The notes beneath the pieces are model-generated. The model saw nothing but the letters and a program-made list of their open reading frames with translations, ran no database searches and was not told the DNA's origin. 7,532 nucleotides of DNA from Verrucomicrobiota bacterium. Its GTDB lineage: Bacteria; Verrucomicrobiota; Verrucomicrobiia; Chthoniobacterales; UBA10450. Position 1 is the stretch's first letter; every line of letters begins with the position of its first letter. The position numbers and the translations under genes are program-made. Shown in pieces: positions 1 through 6,381 of this stretch. Where the stretch lies: NCBI GenBank assembly GCA_003218345.1, contig QHNF01000186.1, positions 1 to 7,532 of the forward strand, written 5' to 3'.

Positions 1-1
1 C

Positions 2-115
2 GGCATGGGCGAACCTCCCGTCCCGCCGATTGTTCCGGCAATAACGAACGCGATTTTCGCGGCGACCGGGAAACGCATCCGTCGCTTACCGATCCGTTCC
101 GAAGATTTGGCGTGA
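2..115 (+). CDS. C-terminal end of a xanthine dehydrogenase-family molybdopterin-binding subunit (5'-truncated)
   Basis: The frame is open from base 2 and ends at TGA 113-115, giving 37 residues. They begin [14 protein letters not shown] and continue with [16 protein letters not shown]. This is the characteristic C-terminus of the molybdenum hydroxylase large subunit (xanthine dehydrogenase / aldehyde oxidase / isoquinoline 1-oxidoreductase beta type). The Glu of GMGEPP (bases 11-13) aligns with the family's catalytic base next to the Mo centre, and the [19 protein letters not shown] tail is conserved. These enzymes hydroxylate heterocycles or aldehydes with molybdopterin, usually partnered by a 2Fe-2S subunit. 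Almost all of the protein lies outside the window, so the substrate cannot be named. The GEPPxPP form slightly favours the IorB-like branch. The gene converges on ygfZ, with 53 bp between the two stop codons. I chose this frame from sequence similarity alone, because no start is visible. Confidence 0.85.
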   Translation, partial: GMGEPPVPPIVPAITNAIFAATGKRIRRLPIRSEDLA

Positions 116-168
116 GGTTGAATCGGGATATTCGGTAAAGGATTTCGCCGATTGATCCTCTTGATACG

Positions 169-1101
169 TTAGAGAAACGGAAGCGCAACCACTTCGGTTG
201 GAATCGGCCCGAACGCATTCGCCGCAGAGTCTCCCGGCGGGAGCGCATCCAATCGCGTGCCGATCGTGTTGAAGCCGCGCTTCACATATCCCAGCGCGAC
301 TTCTTTTCCAATTCGCTCGCTCCGCGTTACGCTCGTGATCCAGCCAGCTTCTTTCGCCGCCGCAGAAGCAGCGACAAGTTTCATACCTGACTGAAGCGGG
401 ATATCGTCCAGCGAAATCAACCCGCACAATCGTTTATTCGTCTGACCGGACATCTTCATCCGCGAGATCACTTCCTGACCAATGTAACAACCCTTCTCGT
501 AATCGATTGTCCGTTTTTCCAGATTGGCTTCGATTGGAATAATTTCCCCTGTCAGTTCGCAGCCCCAGCGGGGAATACCTTGTTCGATTCGCATGACCTC
601 CGCGGCGGCAGAATCGACAAGCCCGAATGCCGAGGATAATTCTTCCAACACAGCATCCTGATGCGCTGCGTCGGTCCATATGTCCCACCCTGGCTCGGCG
701 AAACGGCGGACAGAAACAATCCTGCCATACTGTGGCGTTGGCCCCGAATGCATTCGGGGTTCTGACAGCACGTGAAACAGCGAGAACTGATCGGTCGCCT
801 CCTCAATCTGAACATCGTCGGCGATCACGTACCGCTCTAGTCTGGCGCGGAGTACTTCTCGAAGTTCAGGCGCTGCATCGATCAAGAAGCACTCCCCAAG
901 CACGGAAGCGAAAATGTGGGCGTTCATCTTGCCCTTTGCATTGAGCACACACGCCTCGAGTGCGGCCGTTTCGCTCGCCTTGCGCAAATCATTTGTAATT
1001 TGCCCGTTGAGGAATCGAAGCCGGTCCGTCCCGCTGATACGAAACTTTGCGCGTCCGGAGAGATCGAGGGCGGCTTGCTTGGCTTGGCAGTGCTGCGTCA
1101 T
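169..1101 (-). CDS. ygfZ: YgfZ/GcvT-fold folate-binding protein, Fe-S cluster maintenance
   Basis: This 310-residue protein matches the YgfZ family (E. coli YgfZ is about 326 aa). The family signature K-G-C-Y-x-G-Q-E is at residues 203-210, with the conserved Cys205. The upstream stretch RIEQGIPRWGCEL (171-183) and the E-A-N-L-E motif (191-195) are also typical. The N-terminal part (about 10-120) has the GcvT-like LSGRAKFRISGTDRLRFLNG region, and the C-terminal 85 residues fit the small barrel domain. YgfZ is a cytoplasmic tetrahydrofolate-dependent protein that supports assembly or repair of certain Fe-S enzymes, including the radical-SAM tRNA modifier MiaB. Its ATG (1099-1101) overlaps the TGA of the upstream dehydrogenase in an ATGA arrangement, which suggests translational coupling. 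The stop is TAA at 169-171. An 18-bp perfect palindrome lies inside the gene at 742-759, at residues about 115-120. Family assignment is firm; the physiological client is inferred. Confidence 0.93.
   Translation of the reverse strand: MTQHCQAKQAALDLSGRAKFRISGTDRLRFLNGQITNDLRKASETAALEACVLNAKGKMNAHIFASVLGECFLIDAAPELREVLRARLERYVIADDVQIEEATDQFSLFHVLSEPRMHSGPTPQYGRIVSVRRFAEPGWDIWTDAAHQDAVLEELSSAFGLVDSAAAEVMRIEQGIPRWGCELTGEIIPIEANLEKRTIDYEKGCYIGQEVISRMKMSGQTNKRLCGLISLDDIPLQSGMKLVAASAAAKEAGWITSVTRSERIGKEVALGYVKRGFNTIGTRLDALPPGDSAANAFGPIPTEVVALPFL
742..759. repeat. Perfect 18-bp palindrome inside ygfZ
   Basis: CCCCGAATGCATTCGGGG reads identically on both strands. It encodes part of the PRMHSGP segment of YgfZ, in a stretch between the first domain and the PQYGRIVSVRRF strand that is likely a loop. 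Its CGAATGC core also occurs in the intergenic repeat at 2295-2301. It could be a small repeat insertion, a regulator site or chance; the sequence alone does not decide. Confidence 0.7.
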
Positions 1102-2216
1102 TCTTTTCCGGACGAAAGCCGGCTCAGGAGTTGCTTGAGAAAGCCGCGGCGTAATCGGGTCGTTTCATTAACGCCTCCGCTGGTTGCCGCGCCGAAACTG
1201 AGCAAAGGCGCTGGCGAACCCGGCACATCCGCATCTTGTGGTTCGCGGTCTTGGGTCTCCAATTCGGCGGCCCCCGTGATCACCTCGCTGGCGTCGGCTT
1301 GCTCCCCCTGCTCTTGCATTTGCAGTTCCTCCTGAACAGCAAGTCCAGGCTCGTGCAAATATTTGCGCGCGACTACCGAAAAATCGTCGTCCCCGTGACC
1401 CCATTGCATTTGCTCAAGCAGCTGGTCACGGGCCGCGGCGGTCACCCCTAAGTCGAGATAATGCGACGAACCAACGTGATTGGCGATCTGCATATCTTTC
1501 AGCATGTGCTTAACAGAAAAGTGCGGCTCAAAATCCTGGCTGAGCATTTTCGGCAGTTTCATCGCCAAAGTTGCCGAGTGACTGGCATTGCTGCGCAGCG
1601 CCTCGACAAATTTTTCCAGCGGCACACTTAAAACTTGAACCAGCGCCAGAGCTTCAGCCGCGGCCTGGACGCTCGCGGCAGTGATCATGTTCGTTGCGAT
1701 TTTGATCGCACTCGCCTGGCCAATTGCCCCGATCTCAATAATCTCTTTGCTGCTGGCTTCGAGGATAGGACGCGCTTCCCGCAACACAGCATCGTCCCCG
1801 GCTACATAAAAAACCAACTCTCCCTTTTCCGCTGCAAGCTTGCTCCCGGTAAAGGGCGCCTCGACGAATCGCGCGCCTCGATGTTCGACAATTTCCGCGG
1901 CAGCACGCATCGAATCCGGAGCGACCGTTGAATGCGCGAGGACGAAGTGATGCGGTGTCAGCTTTTCTCTCAACTGTTCGACAGTTTGCAACAGAGCTTC
2001 GTCATCGGAGACAAAGATCTGGATGTAATTGCAAATTTCGGCAAGTTCCGCAGGGGACCCCACGAAATTTGGAACAGGGCGCGGCGACCGGTTCCAAACG
2101 AAAACCGGAAACCCTTTCCGGCGCAGATTCCCAGCCACTCCGCGACCGATTATTCCAAGTCCGATCACGCCAATGTTTTTGCGCGTTAAATGGGACTTAG
2201 AGGTCAGGCGTTCCAT
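1098..2216 (-). CDS. NAD(P)-dependent oxidoreductase, 3-hydroxyisobutyrate dehydrogenase family, with C-terminal extension
   Basis: The protein has 372 residues; beta-hydroxyacid dehydrogenases of this family are usually about 290. Residues 14-42 form a Rossmann motif with G19-L-G21-I-I-G24 and a following VWNRSP, where Arg after Asn suggests NADP preference. Substrate-binding residues AHSTVAP (94-100) include Ser96. EAPFTGSKLAAEKGELVFYVAG (119-140) follows, and the catalytic Lys172 sits in GQASAIKIATN. The all-alpha C-terminal domain ends near GDDDFSVVARKY (275-286). Such enzymes reduce succinic semialdehyde or glyoxylate, or oxidise 3-hydroxyisobutyrate; the substrate here is unknown. Residues about 290-350 form an acidic, Gln/Glu/Ala/Ser-rich, probably disordered tail. 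It ends in a basic amphipathic segment, RLRRGFLKQLLSRL (354-367), which is not part of the usual family. The start ATG (2214-2216) is the only ATG before the Rossmann fold, and no clear Shine-Dalgarno precedes it. The gene is translationally coupled to ygfZ. Confidence 0.88.
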   Translation of the reverse strand: MERLTSKSHLTRKNIGVIGLGIIGRGVAGNLRRKGFPVFVWNRSPRPVPNFVGSPAELAEICNYIQIFVSDDEALLQTVEQLREKLTPHHFVLAHSTVAPDSMRAAAEIVEHRGARFVEAPFTGSKLAAEKGELVFYVAGDDAVLREARPILEASSKEIIEIGAIGQASAIKIATNMITAASVQAAAEALALVQVLSVPLEKFVEALRSNASHSATLAMKLPKMLSQDFEPHFSVKHMLKDMQIANHVGSSHYLDLGVTAAARDQLLEQMQWGHGDDDFSVVARKYLHEPGLAVQEELQMQEQGEQADASEVITGAAELETQDREPQDADVPGSPAPLLSFGAATSGGVNETTRLRRGFLKQLLSRLSSGKE

Positions 2217-2291
2217 TGAGGTGGCAATTGATGATCAAACTGCCGAGAAAAATGCCCCCAGGCAATATGGAAGTGTCAGAAAAATGACGAC

Positions 2292-2340
2292 GCACGAATG
2301 CCGAATCCTGAAGAATCGGGCATTCATTCGTGATTCGTGC
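2292..2340. repeat. Small repeat/hairpin region between the M28 peptidase and dehydrogenase genes
   Basis: GCACGAAT (2292-2299) is repeated inverted as ATTCGTGC (2333-2340). Inside it, GAATGCC (2296-2302) pairs with GGCATTC (2319-2325). The heptamer ATTCGTG occurs twice in tandem at 2326-2332 and 2333-2339. It lies in the 156-bp gap (2217-2372) inside the minus-strand gene block. The alternative pairings resemble a REP-like element more than a clean terminator, since no T-run follows on the minus strand. Confidence 0.55.
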
Positions 2341-2372
2341 TTTGCCATTAATTGATCGCGCGCCGCTTCATT

Positions 2373-3287
2373 TCAGCGTCCAGCATCTTTCAACGCAAAC
2401 TCAGACAGGTAATACAAGGCGACCGAACCAACAATCTTCAGGCTTTCTGCATCAAGCTTATCCATCGTGTCCTCGGCTGTGTGCCACCAGGGATAATCAA
2501 AATCAATTACGTCGATCGTCGGAATCCCGATGGCATTCAGTGGTGTGTGATCGTCAATCAACTCCCGATCCAGGTAGGTGAAATCACTTCGCAAATTGAG
2601 GGCCTCCGCCGCCGCAAAAATATTTCGCGCCATTTCGGCGGGCGAATCCGCTGGAAGCGTGATACCGAGGGCCCGATCGCCCACCATGTCGAACAACATC
2701 CCGCCGTGAAATCGCTTCGCTCCGCTCTCAAGTTGCCTGGCAAAATAGCGGCTGCCGTACAAACCATCCGTATCAGAAAAATGTTCGTATGCTTCTTCGC
2801 CATCAAAAAACACCAACTCAATTTTCGCAGCCAGATTTGGATGCTGCCCAATCACCCGGGCTAATTCCAAAAGCAGGCCGGTGCTGGAACCACCATCATT
2901 CGCTCCGACGAACCGGATCGTGTCGAACGTTTTTGTGTCGTAATGCGAGCACAATAAAAACAAGGGCGACGCCTTCCCCTGCCTGGGAAATTGGGCAATC
3001 AAATTCACGAACTGCACCTTGCCTTGCGGTGTAGTGTCACTGAACGCCTGCCGTGTTACCTGCCAGCCGGAGCGCCGGAGCTGGCTCTCAATGTAATCTC
3101 TCGATTTTTCGATAGCCTCAGATCCGGGCGGGCGCGGCCCGAAATCTACCAATCGCTGAACATGAGCGAAGGCTTTCTGGCCCAAAAATTCTTCCCAAAT
3201 GTTCGGTGCACCGGCTTTGACCACTGATGGCGCGCTCAGCAAAAGCGGAACCAACACTGCAAATGTAATCACTGTTCGCCTGTTCAT
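2373..3287 (-). CDS. Secreted M28 zinc metallopeptidase, glutaminyl-peptide cyclotransferase-like
   Basis: From the ATG at 3285-3287 the protein is 304 residues and begins with a clear Sec signal: MNRR, then hydrophobic TVITFAVLVPLLLSA, with cleavage probable near VVKAGA (about 26). The M28 zinc site is complete: H115 in SHYDTK, D131 in GANDGG, E164/E165 in FDGEEA, D246 in IDDHTP and H269 in PWWHT. The set DFGPRPPGS, TTPQGKVQFVNLIA, DGLYGSR, IDDHTPLNAIGIP and YPWWHTAEDT matches glutaminyl cyclases rather than generic aminopeptidases. Such enzymes form N-terminal pyroglutamate. The Trp following GEEAxxH in human QC (Trp207) is replaced here by Phe170. The protein is expected in the periplasm or envelope. 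An upstream TTG (3333-3335) overlaps the parB stop and would add 16 residues, but these are encoded by an 8-bp repeat array and would bury the signal peptide. I therefore prefer 3287, where GGAG sits about 10 bases upstream. Family is firm; cyclase versus peptidase activity is inference. Confidence 0.88.
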   Translation of the reverse strand: MNRRTVITFAVLVPLLLSAPSVVKAGAPNIWEEFLGQKAFAHVQRLVDFGPRPPGSEAIEKSRDYIESQLRRSGWQVTRQAFSDTTPQGKVQFVNLIAQFPRQGKASPLFLLCSHYDTKTFDTIRFVGANDGGSSTGLLLELARVIGQHPNLAAKIELVFFDGEEAYEHFSDTDGLYGSRYFARQLESGAKRFHGGMLFDMVGDRALGITLPADSPAEMARNIFAAAEALNLRSDFTYLDRELIDDHTPLNAIGIPTIDVIDFDYPWWHTAEDTMDKLDAESLKIVGSVALYYLSEFALKDAGR

Positions 3288-3288
3288 C

Positions 3289-3312
3289 GCTTGAACGCTC
3301 CAACGCTTCAAC
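3289..3312. repeat. Three tandem imperfect 8-mers at the parB-M28 junction
   Basis: GCTTGAAC, GCTCCAAC and GCTTCAAC stand head to tail immediately upstream of the peptidase ATG. On the transcribed strand the middle unit supplies GGAG, the best Shine-Dalgarno-like sequence for that gene. The array lies between the parB stop (3332-3334) and the next start. Confidence 0.75.
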
Positions 3313-3331
3313 GCCACGCAGCGGAGCGAAT

Positions 3332-4228
3332 TCAACTCTCGCCCTGCGGCAGTCCTAGAGCCGTAAGGATCCGCTGGAGATCGTCATTTCCGTAATACTC
3401 GATTTCAATTCGCCCACGTTTGTCTCCGTGATGAATGGTCACGTGCGTGGCGAGATACTCTTGCAAGCGGTTCTGCAGATCTTCCACTGCTGTTGAAGCA
3501 GCAGCCAGCTCGTTCCCGAGGCGTCGGGACTTCCGCCGTAGGCGTCCAATCCCAAGTTGGCGGGCAACCAGGCGCTCCGTCGAACGCACCGTCGCATTGC
3601 GACGTAAAACCGTTTCCGCAGCCAGCAGTTGTTCCTCGGGCGCTTTTAATGCTAACAAGACCTTTGCGTGACCGACCGAAAGCAAATTCTGAGCGAGCCA
3701 GATTTGCACTTGTGGATGCAGATCCAAAAGCCTTAGTGCATTGGCCACCGACGCCCTGCTACGTCCAACCTTGAGCGCGATGTCTTCCTGCCGCATTCCA
3801 AATTCATTGGCCAGCCTGGAATAGCCCTGGGCCTCTTCGATTGGATTGAGATCGGCGCGCTGCAGGTTTTCGATCAGAGATAACTCGAGCACTTCCAAGT
3901 CATTCGCGCTCCTAATGATCGCGGGCACTTCGCTAAGACCGATCTCCTGCGCCGCGCGCCAGCGGCGTTCGCCTGCGATCAATTCAAATCGCGCGCCCAT
4001 TTGTCGGACAATGAGCGGTTGAATGATCCCATGTTGCCGAATCGAATCGATCAGTTCCTGCAACGCTTCGCGCCCAAAGTCTTTGCGCGGCTGCAGCGCG
4101 CTCGGAACAATGCTTGCCAAATTAATCTGGTGCACCCTCTCACCCGACTCGGCGACATCCGTCCGCATGGCGACTGACGGAGCGCCGATTAGTGCGCCAA
4201 GACCCTTGCCCAGACCAGACCGTGCCAT
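3332..4228 (-). CDS. parB: Chromosome-partitioning protein ParB (Spo0J/Noc family)
   Basis: The 298-residue protein has the complete chromosomal ParB layout. The N-terminus MARSGLGKGLGALIG is the usual ParA-interacting segment. The N-terminal CTP-binding domain spans about 34-125, with LQPRKDF (46-51), GIIQPLIVR (67-75), the GERRWRA motif (86-92) and ENLQR (120-124). A helix-turn-helix follows (about 146-170, QEDIALKVGRSRASVANALRLL), then the SVGHAKVLLAL helices (184-194). The C-terminal dimerisation part (about 248-294) ends GRIEIEYYGNDDLQRILTALG. ParB loads on parS sites, slides as a CTP-dependent clamp and works with ParA and SMC to segregate the origin region. No parA is in the window; the gene starts the minus-strand block and faces an intergenic region. 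The ATG at 4226-4228 is set by the conserved N-terminus; the ribosome binding site is weak. Confidence 0.97.
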   Translation of the reverse strand: MARSGLGKGLGALIGAPSVAMRTDVAESGERVHQINLASIVPSALQPRKDFGREALQELIDSIRQHGIIQPLIVRQMGARFELIAGERRWRAAQEIGLSEVPAIIRSANDLEVLELSLIENLQRADLNPIEEAQGYSRLANEFGMRQEDIALKVGRSRASVANALRLLDLHPQVQIWLAQNLLSVGHAKVLLALKAPEEQLLAAETVLRRNATVRSTERLVARQLGIGRLRRKSRRLGNELAAASTAVEDLQNRLQEYLATHVTIHHGDKRGRIEIEYYGNDDLQRILTALGLPQGES

Positions 4229-4245
4229 GCGCCTGAGGCTACGGG

Positions 4246-4289
4246 AACAGCCTCATCAACGCAAACAAACAGCCTCATCAACGCAAACA
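4246..4289. repeat. Two perfect tandem copies of a 22-bp unit upstream of parB
   Basis: The unit starts AACAGCCTCATCAACG and occurs at 4246-4267 and 4268-4289 without a mismatch. It ends 18 bp before the parB start codon, so it lies in the parB leader or promoter. Identical copies imply a recent slippage or duplication. Confidence 0.9.
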
Positions 4290-4353
4290 ACAAACCGCCC
4301 GGCAGTGCAGTATCTGTTTAGCGCTCACGAGCGTCGAACCAGTCAAGCCGCGG

Positions 4354-4476
4354 GTCATCTCGAGCCTGCGAAGACGGCGACGGACCGCACGGCGAAGCGA
4401 TCACGCTCTCATCCCGTATGTGATCACCTGCGTGTCGGGGAGGTCCCTCGACGCGCTTCGCCGGCCTGGGGATGAC
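4354..4476. repeat. Probable dispersed intergenic element bounded by GTCATC/GATGAC
   Basis: The segment begins GTCATCTCGAGCC (4354) and ends CTGGGGATGAC (4476), so its ends are inverted copies of GTCATC. Read on the minus strand it starts GTCATCCCC, passes GCGAAGCGCGTCGAGGGACC and ends CTCGAGATGAC. This resembles the non-coding GTCATCCCGAGCGAAGC... type repeats I recall from many bacterial genomes. No protein is evident. The copy number in this genome cannot be judged from one window. Confidence 0.5.
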
Positions 4477-4653
4477 AACACTAGTGGCTCGATGGGAAAT
4501 GTTCCACGCGATGAACCGCGCGCTCTCCTCTTTAACAAATGCGCTTCGCTGATGTTAAATAGATACCAGCCAAGACGGCTGTCCCACAGTCGCGGAAGAT
4601 CGCCCTCTCAATTTCCCGAACGCTTCAATTAAAAAAAATAGATAAAAATGATG

Positions 4654-4682
4654 TTGACACCGAAAGACAAAATTCATTATCA
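4654..4682 (+). promoter_or_regulatory. Candidate sigma-70-type promoter for the fibre protein gene
   Basis: A perfect -35 TTGACA (4654-4659) follows an A/T-rich stretch (4627-4650) that could act as an UP element. The -10 is poor: CATTAT (4675-4680) at 15 bp, or a weaker TTATCA (4677-4682) at 17 bp. Position and orientation suit the downstream gene. The -35 is seen; promoter activity is inferred. Confidence 0.4.
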
Positions 4683-4798
4683 ACGCGGCTGGCTCCAAAA
4701 AGGCAGAGGATTTTTACCCGGTAGATTCTTTGTCTGTTCGGATCCCAAGAACCACAAAACAAAATGAACACGACCGGGGAAAGAGAAAGAACAGATTC

Positions 4799-6283
4799 AT
4801 GTATCCACTCATTCAATTTAAAACATTAGTTTCATGCGGACGAGATCCGGCTCGCTCGCTGCCTTTGCGGCGCGGGTTCCTTCTCATCCCGCTCATTCTG
4901 GGGTGCTTTGCGCTTTCGCCGCAAATGCAAGCAGTTAGTCCGACACCGGACGGGGCCTATCCCAACTTCACCACGGCCGAAGGGCAAAAGGCGCTTCAAA
5001 ACCTCGTCGGCGGCGTTGCCAACACAGGCCTTGGTGCGTTTGCGCTCTTTAGCGACGTCAACGGCAGCTTCAACACCGGTGTCGGCGCTGGAGCGCTTGA
5101 CCTCAACACTGCGGATTCAAATACGGCCACCGGCGCTGCGGCGCTGTTGCTGAACACCACCGGCACTCAAAACACGGCCAATGGAACAGCCGCGCTGCTC
5201 TCCAACAATGACGGCAATAACAATACGGCTGTCGGCGCCTTTGCGCTCACTAGCAATGTTGGCGTCACCACGATTGCCGGGGAAGGCAGCTTCAATAATG
5301 CCGTCGGCGCTAATGTGCTCTTGTCAAACACGGACGGATTCAGCAACAATGCTCTTGGCGAGAGCGCGCTCTTTTTCAATCAACACGGTGCTGAAAACAC
5401 AGCCGTGGGTGATCAAGCGCTCGAGAATAACGATTCAGCCGGAAGCGTCCCGACGACGGCGGACTTTAACACGGCTGTTGGTTCCGCAGCGCTCTTCAGC
5501 AATGTTGATGGCGATTCAAACAACGCCGTCGGTGCTGATGCGCTCACCAGCAATGTCGGCGACGGGACTGGTGCCGGCAGCTTCAATAATGCCATGGGTT
5601 TTGGGGCGCTCGGTGACAACGTAAGCGGGTTTGGAAACGTAGCAGTCGGTGACTTAGCAGGAGCCGGCAATACCACCGGTAGTGCTAACACTTATCTCGG
5701 TGTAGGCGGTGCGGTTGTCGATGGCGAAAACGACACGATACGCATCGGCGACCCCGCTTTTAACGTAGCCTGCTTTATTGGTGGCATCTTCGGGGAGACA
5801 ACAGCAGCTGGTGCCCTCCCAGTAGTCGTCGATGCCAACGGTCAGCTGGGCACGATCGTCTCGTCTCGGCGGTTTAAGGACGACATTAAACCGATGGATA
5901 AAGCCAGCGAAGCGATCCTGTCGCTTAAGCCGGTGACGTTCCATTACAAGAGCGACAAAACCGGCGCGCCGCAATTTGGATTAATCGCCGAGGACGTAGC
6001 CGCAGTGAACCCAGACCTGGTCGTGCGTGATCGGAAGGGCGAAATCCTTTCAGTGCACTACGAAGCAGTGAACGCGATGTTGCTCAACGAGTTCCTCAAA
6101 GAGCATCGCACCGTTACAGACTTGCAGACCATGGCTGAAAAACAGCAGGCAACTATTGCTCTGCAGGAGGGACAAATTAAGGTACTGACCGCGAGCCTCA
6201 GGGAACAGGCCGCGCAAATTCAGAAGGTGAGCGCCCAGGTTGAAATGATCAAACCGGCGCCGCAAGTCGTGGAGAATCGATAA
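4799..6283 (+). CDS. Exported fibre-like repeat protein with C-terminal S74 (endosialidase-type) chaperone domain
   Basis: From ATG 4799-4801 the protein is 494 residues. An upstream in-frame TTG at 4730 would add 23 charged residues and is less likely. A signal sequence has a long n-region, then RRGFLLIPLILGCFAL, with cleavage likely after QMQA (45); LILGC is only a marginal lipobox. Residues 75-296 contain twelve repeats of the form N-T-A-V-G-x-x-A-L-x-x-N, mostly 17 residues long, with three longer units (22-24). They resemble YadA/Hep_Hag beta-roll repeats. The C-terminal chaperone domain starts at VSSRRFKDDI, with Ser355 and Lys360 placed like the endosialidase self-cleavage pair, and includes GLIAEDVAAVNPDLV. 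It ends in a Gln-rich coiled coil (about 432-480). S74 domains help trimers fold and are then cut off. The likely role is a trimeric surface fibre. No phage genes surround it, so a structural phage tail role is unlikely. The ligand is unknown. Confidence 0.85.
   Translation: MYPLIQFKTLVSCGRDPARSLPLRRGFLLIPLILGCFALSPQMQAVSPTPDGAYPNFTTAEGQKALQNLVGGVANTGLGAFALFSDVNGSFNTGVGAGALDLNTADSNTATGAAALLLNTTGTQNTANGTAALLSNNDGNNNTAVGAFALTSNVGVTTIAGEGSFNNAVGANVLLSNTDGFSNNALGESALFFNQHGAENTAVGDQALENNDSAGSVPTTADFNTAVGSAALFSNVDGDSNNAVGADALTSNVGDGTGAGSFNNAMGFGALGDNVSGFGNVAVGDLAGAGNTTGSANTYLGVGGAVVDGENDTIRIGDPAFNVACFIGGIFGETTAAGALPVVVDANGQLGTIVSSRRFKDDIKPMDKASEAILSLKPVTFHYKSDKTGAPQFGLIAEDVAAVNPDLVVRDRKGEILSVHYEAVNAMLLNEFLKEHRTVTDLQTMAEKQQATIALQEGQIKVLTASLREQAAQIQKVSAQVEMIKPAPQVVENR
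5021..5689 (+). repeat. Twelve-unit NTAVGxxAL repeat tract in the fibre protein gene
   Basis: Successive units start with NT or NN, then x-x-G-x-x-A-L, and have lengths 17, 16, 17, 17, 24, 17, 17, 24, 17, 22, 17 and 17 residues. The extra residues always fall at the end of the unit, after N-V-G or N-D-S. An 18-bp block (GGCAGCTTCAATAATGCC) is identical at 5285-5302 and 5576-5593, indicating DNA-level duplication within the tract. Confidence 0.85.
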
Positions 6284-6338
6284 AACTGTTGACGGAGCGT
6301 CTGTAGAGAAGTCAGCCGCTCCTAAACACAGTTATAAC

Positions 6339-6381
6339 AAACAGCCGTCGCGCGGTAACCGCGCGGCGGCTGTTTTGTTTT
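6339..6381 (+). terminator. Intrinsic terminator after the fibre protein gene
   Basis: Bases 6339-6355 pair with 6359-6375 around a TAA loop. This gives a 17-bp stem, GC-rich at the top, with one G-T wobble (6348/6366). The run TTTTGTTTT follows (6373-6381). It sits 56 bp after the fibre gene stop. A run of A on the left arm is too short for a clear reverse terminator. Confidence 0.88.

Larger units (their letters stand above)
4229..4798. other. Divergent intergenic region between parB and the fibre protein gene
   Basis: This stretch of about 570 bp has no convincing gene; short open frames in it lack recognisable families. From left to right it holds the parB leader with a 22-bp tandem duplication, a 123-bp element bounded by GTCATC/GATGAC, a parS-like half-site at 4500-4510, a small CAGCC/GGCTG hairpin (4567-4581), an A-rich tract (4629-4637) and a promoter candidate reading rightward. 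A leader of roughly 110-120 nt would precede the fibre gene's ATG. Confidence 0.7.

Noticed and set aside
121..153. AATCGG...CCGATT inverted repeat between the molybdenum hydroxylase and ygfZ stops
   Set aside because: A 6-bp stem with a 21-base loop and no T-run is too weak to call a terminator.
3288..3335. TTG start for the M28 peptidase overlapping the parB stop
   Set aside because: The added 16 residues come from an 8-bp repeat array and would precede a well-formed signal peptide starting at ATG 3287.
4420..4632. Plus-strand open frame of 70 codons in the divergent intergenic region
   Set aside because: It overlaps the GTCATC/GATGAC element, shows no family features and lacks a ribosome binding site.
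4730..4798. TTG start giving the fibre protein 23 more residues
   Set aside because: The extra residues are highly charged and would place the signal sequence unusually far from the N-terminus. ATG 4799 is more plausible.
5167..5691. Minus-strand open frames across the fibre repeat tract
   Set aside because: They mirror the repetitive plus-strand codons and have low-complexity Ala/Pro/Leu/Ser content, as expected of shadow frames.
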